NCBI RefSeq assembly: GCF_014385165.1
Contig: NZ_JACRTF010000001.1
Span: 3,720,001-3,784,000 of the forward strand
Reading direction: 5' to 3'
DNA length: 64,000 nucleotides
Source of the DNA: Jilunia laotingensis
GTDB lineage: Bacteria > Bacteroidota > Bacteroidia > Bacteroidales > Bacteroidaceae
Shown: one piece after another, positions 29,565-37,678 of the stretch
How the letters are laid out: each line of letters begins with the position of its first letter
Numbering within the stretch: the first letter of the stretch is position 1
Position numbers and translations under genes: made by a program
Notes under the pieces: generated by a model
Seen by the model: the letters and a program-made list of their open reading frames with translations, nothing else
Told to the model about the DNA's origin: nothing
Databases searched by the model: none

Positions 29565-30185
29565 TTACAACTCTATCAGTTGGTTACAACCGTGGGCAAA
29601 GACTTTATCGTGTGAGACAGCCAATACAGCAGTCCCTGTTTCTGCTTGATGGCGAAAAAATGAAAGCACTTTATCTGTTGAACCTGAATCCAGTGCGGAT
29701 GTCGGTTCATCGACGATGATCAATGGCTTTTTTAATAGAGCCGCTACCGCAATCATAATACGTTGCCGTTGCCCACCGGACACTTCTACTACTCGCTTGT
29801 TATATAATTCTTTGTCTAATCCCAATGTCTCGAAACATCCGAAAAGTTTTACTTCCGAAAATGAAACGGATCTGTTAGCCTTTAGTTCAAAAGGTAATCG
29901 TACCATATCCTTCACCCATTCGGTAGGTAAGGCAAGTTCCTGAGGGATCCAAGCTATTTGTTTTCGGATAGTATCAATCGTATTTTTGTTTAGTTGCAGG
30001 CCACTTACAGTGATCGTCCCTTCCTTAAGGGGGACAAACCCCATAATTGCATTAAGGAGAGAACTTTTCCCTCGTCCCGATTCACCTGATATACAGGCTG
30101 TTTCACCTTTGTTTAATTGCATACAGAATCCGGAGAATAATACTTCTTCCCCGAAAGCGATGCATGCGTTGTCAATTTGCAGCAT
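29565..30185 (-). CDS. fetA: ABC transporter ATP-binding protein, FetA/YbbL type
   Basis: A 206-aa ABC ATPase with Walker A GESGRGKSS near residue 35, Q-loop near WIPQELALP, signature VSGGQRQR near 133, Walker B LIIVDEPTS near 157, and switch His in LAVSHDK. It is short, with no extra domains, as in the FetA family. First gene of the three-gene operon. A TAACTTTG box lies 26 bases upstream of the ATG. Confidence 0.88.
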   Translation of the reverse strand: MLQIDNACIAFGEEVLFSGFCMQLNKGETACISGESGRGKSSLLNAIMGFVPLKEGTITVSGLQLNKNTIDTIRKQIAWIPQELALPTEWVKDMVRLPFELKANRSVSFSEVKLFGCFETLGLDKELYNKRVVEVSGGQRQRIMIAVAALLKKPLIIVDEPTSALDSGSTDKVLSFFRHQAETGTAVLAVSHDKVFAHGCNQLIEL

Positions 30186-30210
30186 TTTATTACGTAAATC
30201 TATCTTTCGG

Positions 30211-30218
30211 CAAAGTTA
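30211..30218 (-). promoter_or_regulatory. -7 box of the fetAB-like operon
   Basis: TAACTTTG on the minus strand, 26 bases before the ATPase ATG. Confidence 0.6.
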
Positions 30219-30338
30219 ATTAAAATGGAGCAGTTTCGATACGATCGACAGGGAAAATAGTGATTTTAAGATATAAGAGGACTTATAAAATATAAACCTC
30301 CGATGTTTCCACGGAAGCACCGGAGGTTCGAGTATATC

Positions 30339-30566
30339 TTAACTCGGGGTTATTGTCGAAATGAGTACACCTGACATTGAATAGATAAATACCGGGACAT
30401 CTTTTTCTACTCCACTAATTGTGATCGTATTTCTGTTAACAAAGACTTCAACCCCACTTGTTATTGGTGAATTGATTCCAGATGGATCATTTACTGTTAC
30501 ATTGCACATAGCTTTAAATTCGCCATCAACTGTCTTAAACATGACATCTATAGTATAGGTTTAAAC
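30339..30566 (-). pseudogene. Remnant of an Ig-like (BIG2-type) surface protein gene
   Basis: The open piece (ATG 30542 to stop 30339, 67 codons) reads like the end of a Bacteroides Ig-like surface protein: TVDGEFKAMCNVTV is the typical last strand pair of a BIG2 domain, and ITISGVEKDVPVFIYSMSG resembles the start of a C-terminal sorting-type domain. The similarity continues upstream of the ATG (YTIDVMF) until an in-frame stop eight codons before it. The C-terminal domain stops early, without its usual closing strands. Both ends being cut suggests a decayed fragment rather than a small functional gene. The dense repeat cluster starts just upstream. Confidence 0.5.
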
Positions 30567-30618
30567 CTTTCATGTCATAAGTTATAAACCTTCTGGTGTA
30601 AAGGTTTAAAGATACTAT

Positions 30619-30704
30619 GTCAAACATGGGGATGTTTCACTGCGAAACACCCCCATGTATTACTGTTAAACATCCCCATGTTTGACAGTGAAACACCCCC
30701 ATGT
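30619..30704. repeat. Interleaved inverted and direct repeats
   Basis: An exact 19-bp inverted pair (GTCAAACATGGGGATGTTT at 30619-30637; reverse complement at 30668-30686) is interleaved with an exact 15-bp direct repeat (GAAACACCCCCATGT at 30644-30658 and 30690-30704). A smaller TAAACCTT/AAGGTTTA hairpin lies next to it (30585-30608). All units are variants of one AAACA-C/T-CCCCATGTTT theme. Confidence 0.9.
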
Positions 30705-30942
30705 TTAACAACGGATCCCGGTGAGATAAATAGTGAAGCTTATAACTAAACATGGGATATGTCTGCATGTAACGATATCCGCCTCGTTATTGTGTACCAG
30801 TCTGCATTATTATGAATGAGGCAAACTCTACTTTTTCAAGAGGTGTATAGTCGGGTAGTATGCAAAATTGATACTATTTTAATATGATAACCCCGGGAAT
30901 GTTTTTATCTTTGTTCCTTGGTTTTAAATAAGTGTAAGAATC
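30705..30942. other. Intergenic region between the repeat cluster and the DUF2148 gene
   Basis: No gene is seen. It contains the promoter box of the downstream gene and a weak inverted pair of GCCTC and GAGGC near 30782-30825. Confidence 0.5.
30906..30913 (+). promoter_or_regulatory. -7 box of the DUF2148 gene
   Basis: TATCTTTG, 29 bases before the ATG at 30943. Confidence 0.6.
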
Positions 30943-31473
30943 ATGATACTGAATGAACGGAATATTCGCCATGAGCATGCAATCGAAGTGGCAAAACAAA
31001 TGATGACAGCCGCCCGTACTGCTCCTAAAGGAAAGGGAATAGATATTATTGAAATCGTCCTGATCGAGGGCGAGCATCTCAAAACTCTTTCGAATAAGAT
31101 GATTGCAATGGTCGACGAGCATGGAATGAAATTCTTCCTGCGCGATGCGGCCAACATTCTTCAGGCTGAATGTGTGATACTGATAGGAACCCGTGAACAA
31201 GCCCAAGGGTTGAATTGCGGGCATTGTGGATATGCCACATGTACGGCACGTCCCGCGGGAGTGCCTTGTGCCATCAATTGTACGGATGTCGGGATTGCCA
31301 TTGGCTCTGCTTGTGCGATGGCGGCAGACTTGCGGGTGGATACCCGCGTTATGTTCTCTGCCGGGTTGGCTGCGCAACGGCTTAACTGGCTGGAAGGGTG
31401 CGGACAAGTATATGCCATCCCTGTGAGTGCTTCTTCAAAAAATCCTTTTTTCGACCGGAAACCGAAAGAGTAA
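30943..31473 (+). CDS. Ferredoxin-domain protein (DUF2148 type)
   Basis: A 176-aa cytosolic protein. The centre holds a cysteine cluster, LNCGHCGYATCTARPAGVPC, followed by INC, like the Fe-S site of the DUF2148 family. The N-terminal half is an alpha/beta region with MMTAARTAPKGKGIDI, a segment reminiscent of nitroreductase-like flavin proteins. Four or five conserved cysteines make a [4Fe-4S] cluster likely. The role is unknown; family members are often encoded near anaerobic metabolism genes. The downstream aguA follows by about 50 bases in the same direction, so co-transcription is possible. Confidence 0.82.
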   Translation: MILNERNIRHEHAIEVAKQMMTAARTAPKGKGIDIIEIVLIEGEHLKTLSNKMIAMVDEHGMKFFLRDAANILQAECVILIGTREQAQGLNCGHCGYATCTARPAGVPCAINCTDVGIAIGSACAMAADLRVDTRVMFSAGLAAQRLNWLEGCGQVYAIPVSASSKNPFFDRKPKE

Positions 31474-31526
31474 TCCGGCTGTTTTGAATATATTATATTA
31501 TAAAGGCTTTAATTGTGAATAAACGA

Positions 31527-32564
31527 ATGGGAACAATTACCGGATCATCTTTTTTACCTGCCGAATGGTATCCGCAGAGTGGCATACAACTTACATGGCC
31601 TCATGCCGCTACCGATTGGAATTATATGTTGGAAGAAGTGCAGGCATGCTTTTTAGATATAGCCCGCGAAATCGCCCGAAGGCAGAAACTGCTAATCGTT
31701 TCACCCGATCCGGATGCGGTGGAACGACAAATTATGTCTACCGTAAACATGGACAATGTCCGTTTTCTTATGTGCGAAACCAATGATACCTGGGCACGCG
31801 ATCACGGGGCTATTACGATGCTTGACGAAGCAACCCCTCTCCTTCTCGATTTTACATTTAACGGCTGGGGATTGAAATTTGCTTCTGATAAAGACAACCA
31901 AATTACTCGCTGTGCCGTGGAGCAAGGTGCCATTCAAGGTGAATACGTGAACCGTTTGGGATTTGTGCTTGAGGGTGGCTCCATTGAAAGTGACGGGATG
32001 GGTACGTTGCTGACAACTACCGAATGTTTGCTTTCGCCCAACCGGAACGGGCAAATGAACAAAGCGGAAATAGAAGACTACTTGAAACGGGTCTTCAGAC
32101 TTCAGCAAGTGCTTTGGCTGGATCACGGCTATTTGGCAGGAGACGACACGGACAGTCATATCGATACGTTGGCGCGGCTATGTCCGGATGATACCATCGT
32201 TTATGTGCAATGTAGGGATATAGGAGATGAACATTACGAAGCACTTCAAGCTATGGAGGAACAACTCAAGACTTTCCGTACATTAAAAGGGCAGCCCTAT
32301 CGTCTGTTAGCTTTGCCAATGGCGGATGAAATTATAACAGATGGAGAACGTTTGCCCGCAACATATGCTAATTTTTTGATTCTGAACGATGCAGTACTTT
32401 ATCCTACTTACAATCAGCCGGTGAAGGACCGCTATGCAGGAAAGGTATTGCAGGAGGCATTCCCCCGTTACGAAATAATAGGTATCGACTGCCGTGCATT
32501 GATTAGGCAACACGGATCTCTGCATTGCGTGACTATGCAATATCCTGCGGGTGTGATCCGGTAG
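31527..32564 (+). CDS. aguA: Agmatine deiminase
   Basis: Converts agmatine to N-carbamoylputrescine and ammonia. Penta-beta-propeller guanidino-group enzyme: substrate-site segments NDTWARDHGAITM, FNGWGLKF and VLEGGSIESDG, catalytic His in DSHIDTLARL, and nucleophilic cysteine in HGSLHCVTMQYP near the C-terminus. The ATG at 31527 gives 345 aa starting MGTITGSSFLPAEWYPQ. A GTG four codons earlier (31515) is the alternative. The next gene encodes the following step, so agmatine is taken to putrescine by two neighbouring genes. Arginine decarboxylase is not in the window. Confidence 0.93.
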   Translation: MGTITGSSFLPAEWYPQSGIQLTWPHAATDWNYMLEEVQACFLDIAREIARRQKLLIVSPDPDAVERQIMSTVNMDNVRFLMCETNDTWARDHGAITMLDEATPLLLDFTFNGWGLKFASDKDNQITRCAVEQGAIQGEYVNRLGFVLEGGSIESDGMGTLLTTTECLLSPNRNGQMNKAEIEDYLKRVFRLQQVLWLDHGYLAGDDTDSHIDTLARLCPDDTIVYVQCRDIGDEHYEALQAMEEQLKTFRTLKGQPYRLLALPMADEIITDGERLPATYANFLILNDAVLYPTYNQPVKDRYAGKVLQEAFPRYEIIGIDCRALIRQHGSLHCVTMQYPAGVIR

Positions 32565-32606
32565 TTTTATGAATCGTTTCAATCACTTTTAACTGTATAT
32601 ATAATA

Positions 32607-33491
32607 ATGAGAACAATAAAAGCCGGTCTGATACAACAGGCCAATACGGAAGATGTCAAGACGAATCTGATGAATCTGGCAAAAAGCATAGAGACATGCG
32701 CTGCCCAAGGCGCACAACTTATTGTTTTGCAAGAACTGCATAATTCCTTGTATTTCTGCCAAACGGAAAGTACGGAGCTTTTTGACCTGGCGGAACCGAT
32801 TCCCGGTCCTTCTACCGGATTCTATTCGGAATTAGCAGCTGCGAATCAGGTTGTGCTGGTGACTTCCCTTTTTGAGAAGCGCGCTCCGGGATTATATCAC
32901 AATACGGCTGTCGTCTTCGACCGTGACGGAAGCATTGCCGGGAAATATCGCAAAATGCATATCCCCGATGATCCGGCTTATTATGAAAAATTCTATTTTA
33001 CGCCCGGTGATATCGGTTTTGAACCGGTTCAGACTTCCCTAGGAAAACTGGGGGTTCTTGTTTGTTGGGATCAATGGTATCCGGAAGCAGCACGTCTGAT
33101 GGCATTAAAAGGAGCCGAAATATTGATTTATCCGACAGCTATCGGTTGGGAAAGTTCGGATACCGAAGAGGAAAAAGCAAGGCAGTTGAACGCATGGATT
33201 ATCTCTCAGCGCGGCCATGCCGTAGCTAACGGACTTCCTGTGATCTCCGTCAACCGTGTCGGTTATGAACCCGATCCGTCGATGCAGACAAACGGAATCC
33301 TTTTCTGGGGCAACAGTTTCGTGGTGGGGCCGCAAGGAGAGTTCTTGGCACAGGCAAGTAATGAATATCCGGAAAATATAGTTGTTGAAATCGATATGGA
33401 ACGGTCGGAGAATGTGCGCCGTTGGTGGCCATTCCTGCGGGATCGAAGGATCGACGAATATGAAGGACTGACAAAGCGTTTTTTGGATTAA
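32607..33491 (+). CDS. aguB: N-carbamoylputrescine amidase
   Basis: Hydrolyses N-carbamoylputrescine to putrescine, CO2 and ammonia. The 294-aa nitrilase-superfamily protein has the Glu-Lys-Cys triad visible as LQELHNS (E near 43), KYRKMHIPDD (K near 117) and VCWDQWYPEAARLMA (C near 154). YFCQTE and FEPVQTSLGKLGVLV match the AguB branch. The genomic pairing with aguA gives the specificity, because the superfamily alone would not. 42-base gap to aguA. Confidence 0.93.
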   Translation: MRTIKAGLIQQANTEDVKTNLMNLAKSIETCAAQGAQLIVLQELHNSLYFCQTESTELFDLAEPIPGPSTGFYSELAAANQVVLVTSLFEKRAPGLYHNTAVVFDRDGSIAGKYRKMHIPDDPAYYEKFYFTPGDIGFEPVQTSLGKLGVLVCWDQWYPEAARLMALKGAEILIYPTAIGWESSDTEEEKARQLNAWIISQRGHAVANGLPVISVNRVGYEPDPSMQTNGILFWGNSFVVGPQGEFLAQASNEYPENIVVEIDMERSENVRRWWPFLRDRRIDEYEGLTKRFLD

Positions 33492-33515
33492 ACTTCGAAA
33501 TGAAATAAATTCCCA

Positions 33516-33585
33516 CTATTTACTTTGAAAATAAAAGAATTAGAGTATATTTGCATCTATTCGGTTACACTTTCAAAGTAAATAG
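33516..33585 (+). promoter_or_regulatory. Promoter inside a 15-bp inverted repeat, upstream of putA
   Basis: CTATTTACTTTGAAA (33516-33530) and its exact reverse complement (33571-33585) bracket a -7 box TATATTTG (33546-33553). The left arm lies where a -33 element would be and the right arm lies just downstream of the expected start of transcription, an operator-like layout. Confidence 0.6.
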
Positions 33586-33589
33586 ATTT

Positions 33590-33694
33590 ATGGGCAGAAA
33601 ACTTCCTTTTGACCGGTTTTCACAGCAAGCTCTCCAGACCTTGCACCGGTATCGTGCCGTTATGTTCAGTCCCACCTTTATCTTCTGTTCGTAG
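33590..33694 (+). CDS. Possible 34-codon leader or spurious ORF
   Basis: It starts 4 bases after the inverted repeat and about 37 bases after the -7 box, reads MGRKLPFDRFSQQALQTLHR and on to a TAG. It lies between aguB and putA; the rest of the 318-base gap holds nothing recognisable. It could be an upstream leader of putA or chance. No homology is recognised. Confidence 0.2.
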   Translation: MGRKLPFDRFSQQALQTLHRYRAVMFSPTFIFCS

Positions 33695-33809
33695 AGCCCG
33701 TTTAACTTTCCTTTCCTCAAAATAAGGCTGAGTAAAATTTAAATGAACTCTTAGATTGGCGAATGTTTTTTTAATCTTAAGTCATTTACCCGCTAAACAG
33801 AAGTAGATT

Positions 33810-36800
33810 ATGGACAATAGACCTACCATAGCAGAAGTACAAGAATGGGTACTGAAGCTGTATAACGCATGTGAGCAAACCATCACCAATGAAGAACGCA
33901 AAGAACAGCACAAGTATGCTGTTATGGTCCAACGTCCTCAGGATAAAAAATTCCTGGTGAAAATGTTGGATGAATCCTCTCAAATTCGCGATCGTAAGAA
34001 ACTGGCCGCACGTATTAAGACGTTGATCGACCGTTACGGGATACCTGAATTCTTGAATCAACGCGATGCTTTCCTTTTCAAAATATACCAGCTTTTCGGA
34101 TACCATTTCGATTTTATTGCCATCCCCATTATTAAGAAGCGTTTGCGTATGGATACCTCCAAAGTGATTTTGGACGAAGCGCGCCCTAAGCTGACTGAGC
34201 ATCTGGCTACCCGGGCTAGACAGCATATCGGGCAAAATGTAAATCTCTTAGGGGAAGTTGTTTTAGGCAACGGAGAAGCCGATCACCGTTATAATCATTA
34301 TTTGGAAGCTCTGGAAGCACCGGATATAAACTATATCTCGGTAAAAATCTCCGGAATATATGCCCAGACACATGCATTGAATTATGAGGAAAGTTTTCCG
34401 GAATTGGTAAAACGCATGTCTGCGCTTTATCAGAAAGCTATCGACTTCCCGTATGTAGATGAGCATGGTGTGAAACATGCCAAGTTTGTCAATTTGGATA
34501 TGGAAGAATATAAAGATGCACATTTCACGATGCGTCTTTTTAAAACCGTACTCAGTAGACCGGAGTTTAAGAATTATTCAGCCGGTATTGTCGTACAGGC
34601 TTATTTGCCGGATGCTTACGACTTACAAACGGAATTGCTCGAGTTTGCCAAAGGACGTTTTGCCGAAGGAGGCGCTCCTCTGAAGATGCGCATAGTGAAA
34701 GGTTGCAACTTGGAAATGGAGACAGTCATCTCATCTTTACGTGGTTGGCCGAATCCGATTCGACCGAGTAAAACAGATGTCGATGCCAACTACCTGCATC
34801 TGTTGGAACGCGCTTTATTGCCTGAAAATGCCAAAGCGTTACATTTGGGAGTAGCCTCTCATAATTTATTTACCATTGCTTACGCCTACCTGCTGAGTCA
34901 GAAACTGGGAAGTTCAGAATTTATGACTTTTGAAATGTTGGAAGGTATGGCAGACCATGTTTGGCGCGCGCAATCTCAGTTGGGTAATCAGGTCATTTTA
35001 TATGCTCCGGTGGTTAAAGATGAGCATTTCTTGAACGCTGTCTCCTATTTGGTGCGTCGGATGGATGAAAATACGGCACCGGACAACTTCTTGACTCACT
35101 CATTTAATTTGAAACCGGATACGGACACTTGGCGGTTCCTCCAAAAACAGTTTGAAGATGCTTACCGTCTGAAAGATTCTTTGGATCACACTCCTACCCG
35201 GGTACAAAATCGACTGGAGGCTTACATACCCTTGCCACCTGCAGATGCCATGCGGAATGAGCCTGACACTGATTTTGATCTGTTGCCGAATCAAGAATGG
35301 GTAAGACGGATATTTACCCGTTGGAAAAAGTCGCTTCCAGATCATCCGGAGATTATTCCATTGCAGATCGGCAATGAAACTGTGGTTTGCGATAGACGTC
35401 ACCGATATATGGATCGTTGTCAAAATGACGAGGTCTGTGTTTGTGAAATGTCTCAGGCGAACACCGAGCAGGTCAACCGAATTATAGATATTGCGGAAAA
35501 AGATCCTGCTGGATGGCAAGGCACGACTTTGGAAGAACGCCATCGCATCATGTATGAAGCAGCCAATCGATTGGCAGAAATGCGTGGTGATCTGATCGGT
35601 TGCATGTGTGCTGTCACGGGTAAGACTGTTGTAGAAGGAGATGTTGAGGTTTCGGAGGGCATTGATTATGCACGCTTTTATACTACTGAAATGAAAAAAT
35701 TTATGGATTTGGCTGACGTGGATATTTCTCCGAAGGGAACCGTATTAGTTATCTCTCCCTGGAACTTCCCGTGCGCCATTCCCATTGGAGGCATTGTGGC
35801 GGCACTTGCAGGAGGGAATACCGTTATTCTGAAACCGGCAACAGTTGCTGCACCTGTTGCTTGGATGTTTGCCAAGGCATTCTGGGATGCAGGTGTTCCT
35901 AAAGAGACCCTGCAGGTACTCATTACTGACCGCGAAGCTTTAAAAGTATTGACAACCGCCCCTGCTATCAAACATATAATATTGACAGGAGGAACTGATA
36001 CGGCCCAAAACATTGCACGCAGCAATCCCGCCACTCCTCTATCAGCAGAGACAGGTGGTAAAAATGTAATCATACTGACTGCGTCGGGTGACAGGGATCA
36101 TGCGATTATGAATATCGTGGCTTCCGCCTTCGGAAATGCTGGACAGAAATGTTCTGCATGTTCATTGCTTTTGGTAGAACGTTCGGTGTACGAGGATAAG
36201 AATTTCCAAGATAAGCTGAAAGATGCTGCAACAAGTCTGAAAGTGGGCAGTGTATGGGAAGCTGGGAATATAGTCGGACCGATGATTACCAACCAAAATG
36301 ATAAATTGCTGAAGGCGTTGGAACTCGAACCGGGTGAATCGTGGTTGGTGCCGCCTCGTTTTATCGATGAAAAAAGGTATATCCTTGCTCCTACCGTAAA
36401 ATGGGGTGTCAAACCGAGAAACTATTCATTCGGGACAGAATTGTTTGGTCCGATGCTGAGTGTAGCCTGCATAGACGACCTGCAACATGGGATTGACTTG
36501 GTGAATAGTCTTGATTACGGGTTGACTTCCGGTTTGCAAAGTCTTGATGAAAATGAGCAGAAACTTTGGAAAAATTCGGTTTTGGCTGGTAACTTATACA
36601 TCAATCGTGGAATTACAGGGGCTATTGTCAATCGCCAACCTTTTGGTGGTATGAAACTTTCTGCTTTTGGGGGAGGTATAAAGGCAGGAGGTCCCAACTA
36701 TTGCACTTGTTTTGTAAATATCACGGATAAACCGGACAGTAAAACAGATTATAAACAGAGTTACCGCCAAGCTTATGAGATGGAATTTGCACATGCACGT

Positions 36801-37247
36801 GATGTTAATAACCTCTACGGTGAACAAAATGTTTTCCGATATCTACCTTTGAAAAATATGGTACTCCGTTTATTTCCAGGTGACAGCATTGAGAGTGCCA
36901 AAATGATTGCCTATGCGGCAAAAATTTGTCGTACTCCCTTGACTATTAGTTTTGCACCGGATAATGACCGTACTGCAGAATTATCTTCGACCGGTTGTCA
37001 GCTTCGAAAGGAGACGCAGAATGAATTTATACGTTCGATGAAAAACTATGAACGTGTCCGTACCTGCGGACCGGATATTCCGATGGAAATATATAAAGAA
37101 GCCGCAGCAATTGACAAATACATTGCAACAGTACCGCCTGTTAAGGATGGGCGGATAGAACTGATCCATTATATCAAGGAACAAAGTATTTCATTTGAAT
37201 ATCATCGTTATGGAAGTATATCTGAAATTCCTCCGGTTGAGGAATAA
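33810..37247 (+). CDS. putA: Bifunctional proline dehydrogenase / glutamate-semialdehyde dehydrogenase
   Basis: Oxidises proline to glutamate in two steps. The 1145-aa protein has a PRODH barrel in its N-terminal 480 residues (FAD site segments such as QAYLPDAYD and LKMRIVKGCNLEMET, substrate segment VASHNLFTIAYAY) and an ALDH domain from about 540 (VISPWNFPCAIPIGG, general base E747 in ETGGKN, nucleophile C781 in GQKCSACS, PFGGMKLSAFGGG). It lacks the ribbon-helix-helix domain of E. coli PutA, so it cannot autorepress directly. It also has about 150 C-terminal residues with a weak second Rossmann-like region. Preceded by an inverted-repeat promoter. Confidence 0.94.
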   Translation: MDNRPTIAEVQEWVLKLYNACEQTITNEERKEQHKYAVMVQRPQDKKFLVKMLDESSQIRDRKKLAARIKTLIDRYGIPEFLNQRDAFLFKIYQLFGYHFDFIAIPIIKKRLRMDTSKVILDEARPKLTEHLATRARQHIGQNVNLLGEVVLGNGEADHRYNHYLEALEAPDINYISVKISGIYAQTHALNYEESFPELVKRMSALYQKAIDFPYVDEHGVKHAKFVNLDMEEYKDAHFTMRLFKTVLSRPEFKNYSAGIVVQAYLPDAYDLQTELLEFAKGRFAEGGAPLKMRIVKGCNLEMETVISSLRGWPNPIRPSKTDVDANYLHLLERALLPENAKALHLGVASHNLFTIAYAYLLSQKLGSSEFMTFEMLEGMADHVWRAQSQLGNQVILYAPVVKDEHFLNAVSYLVRRMDENTAPDNFLTHSFNLKPDTDTWRFLQKQFEDAYRLKDSLDHTPTRVQNRLEAYIPLPPADAMRNEPDTDFDLLPNQEWVRRIFTRWKKSLPDHPEIIPLQIGNETVVCDRRHRYMDRCQNDEVCVCEMSQANTEQVNRIIDIAEKDPAGWQGTTLEERHRIMYEAANRLAEMRGDLIGCMCAVTGKTVVEGDVEVSEGIDYARFYTTEMKKFMDLADVDISPKGTVLVISPWNFPCAIPIGGIVAALAGGNTVILKPATVAAPVAWMFAKAFWDAGVPKETLQVLITDREALKVLTTAPAIKHIILTGGTDTAQNIARSNPATPLSAETGGKNVIILTASGDRDHAIMNIVASAFGNAGQKCSACSLLLVERSVYEDKNFQDKLKDAATSLKVGSVWEAGNIVGPMITNQNDKLLKALELEPGESWLVPPRFIDEKRYILAPTVKWGVKPRNYSFGTELFGPMLSVACIDDLQHGIDLVNSLDYGLTSGLQSLDENEQKLWKNSVLAGNLYINRGITGAIVNRQPFGGMKLSAFGGGIKAGGPNYCTCFVNITDKPDSKTDYKQSYRQAYEMEFAHARDVNNLYGEQNVFRYLPLKNMVLRLFPGDSIESAKMIAYAAKICRTPLTISFAPDNDRTAELSSTGCQLRKETQNEFIRSMKNYERVRTCGPDIPMEIYKEAAAIDKYIATVPPVKDGRIELIHYIKEQSISFEYHRYGSISEIPPVEE

Positions 37248-37294
37248 AAAGAAGGAATGGAGAATTATCTCCTTCCGTCCGATGGAATTGGGGA

Positions 37295-37678
37295 TTAACG
37301 GAAAGTGAGTTTCTTATTGGTAATGAAATTGACCGATCCGTATATGAATAGACCGAAGAATTGTGCCAGGTACTCATTTACATTCCAAGCTTCCACTAAC
37401 AATATAAGGAACAGGAACTGGGCACTGTAAGCTATTCCGAAAGCTATACTGAAGAACAACATCTGCTGCCAGATGTTGTTCTTTTTGTTTTCAGTGGGAA
37501 ATATCCAATATTTGCTCCAAATGAAATTATGAATCTGAGCCACAACGTACGCAGTTATATTCGCTGGAATATAATCATATGACATTTCGTCCATCATCAA
37601 CCAAATGACGAAAGCAGTAATCAACGCATTAAGCGTACCTATTAGGGCAAAACGAAAGATGCGTACCGACTCCTTCAC
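37295..37678 (-). CDS. GtrA-like membrane protein
   Basis: A 127-aa protein with four hydrophobic helices (about residues 8-25, 35-52, 75-95, 102-120), the GtrA/DPMS family layout. It includes NALITAFVIWLMM and a C-terminal GSVNFITNKKLTFR, which is characteristic (final N-F-x2-x-K/R-x-W/L-F-R motif). Family members help move polyprenyl-linked sugars across the membrane or are of unknown role. The start is GTG, directly abutting the aspS stop (TAAGTG), so it is coupled to aspS. No glycosyltransferase partner is adjacent. Confidence 0.85.
   Translation of the reverse strand: MKESVRIFRFALIGTLNALITAFVIWLMMDEMSYDYIPANITAYVVAQIHNFIWSKYWIFPTENKKNNIWQQMLFFSIAFGIAYSAQFLFLILLVEAWNVNEYLAQFFGLFIYGSVNFITNKKLTFR

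Noticed and set aside
35678-36073. 131-codon minus-strand ORF inside putA
   Set aside because: It is a shadow of the ALDH domain; codon pattern and motifs support only the plus strand.
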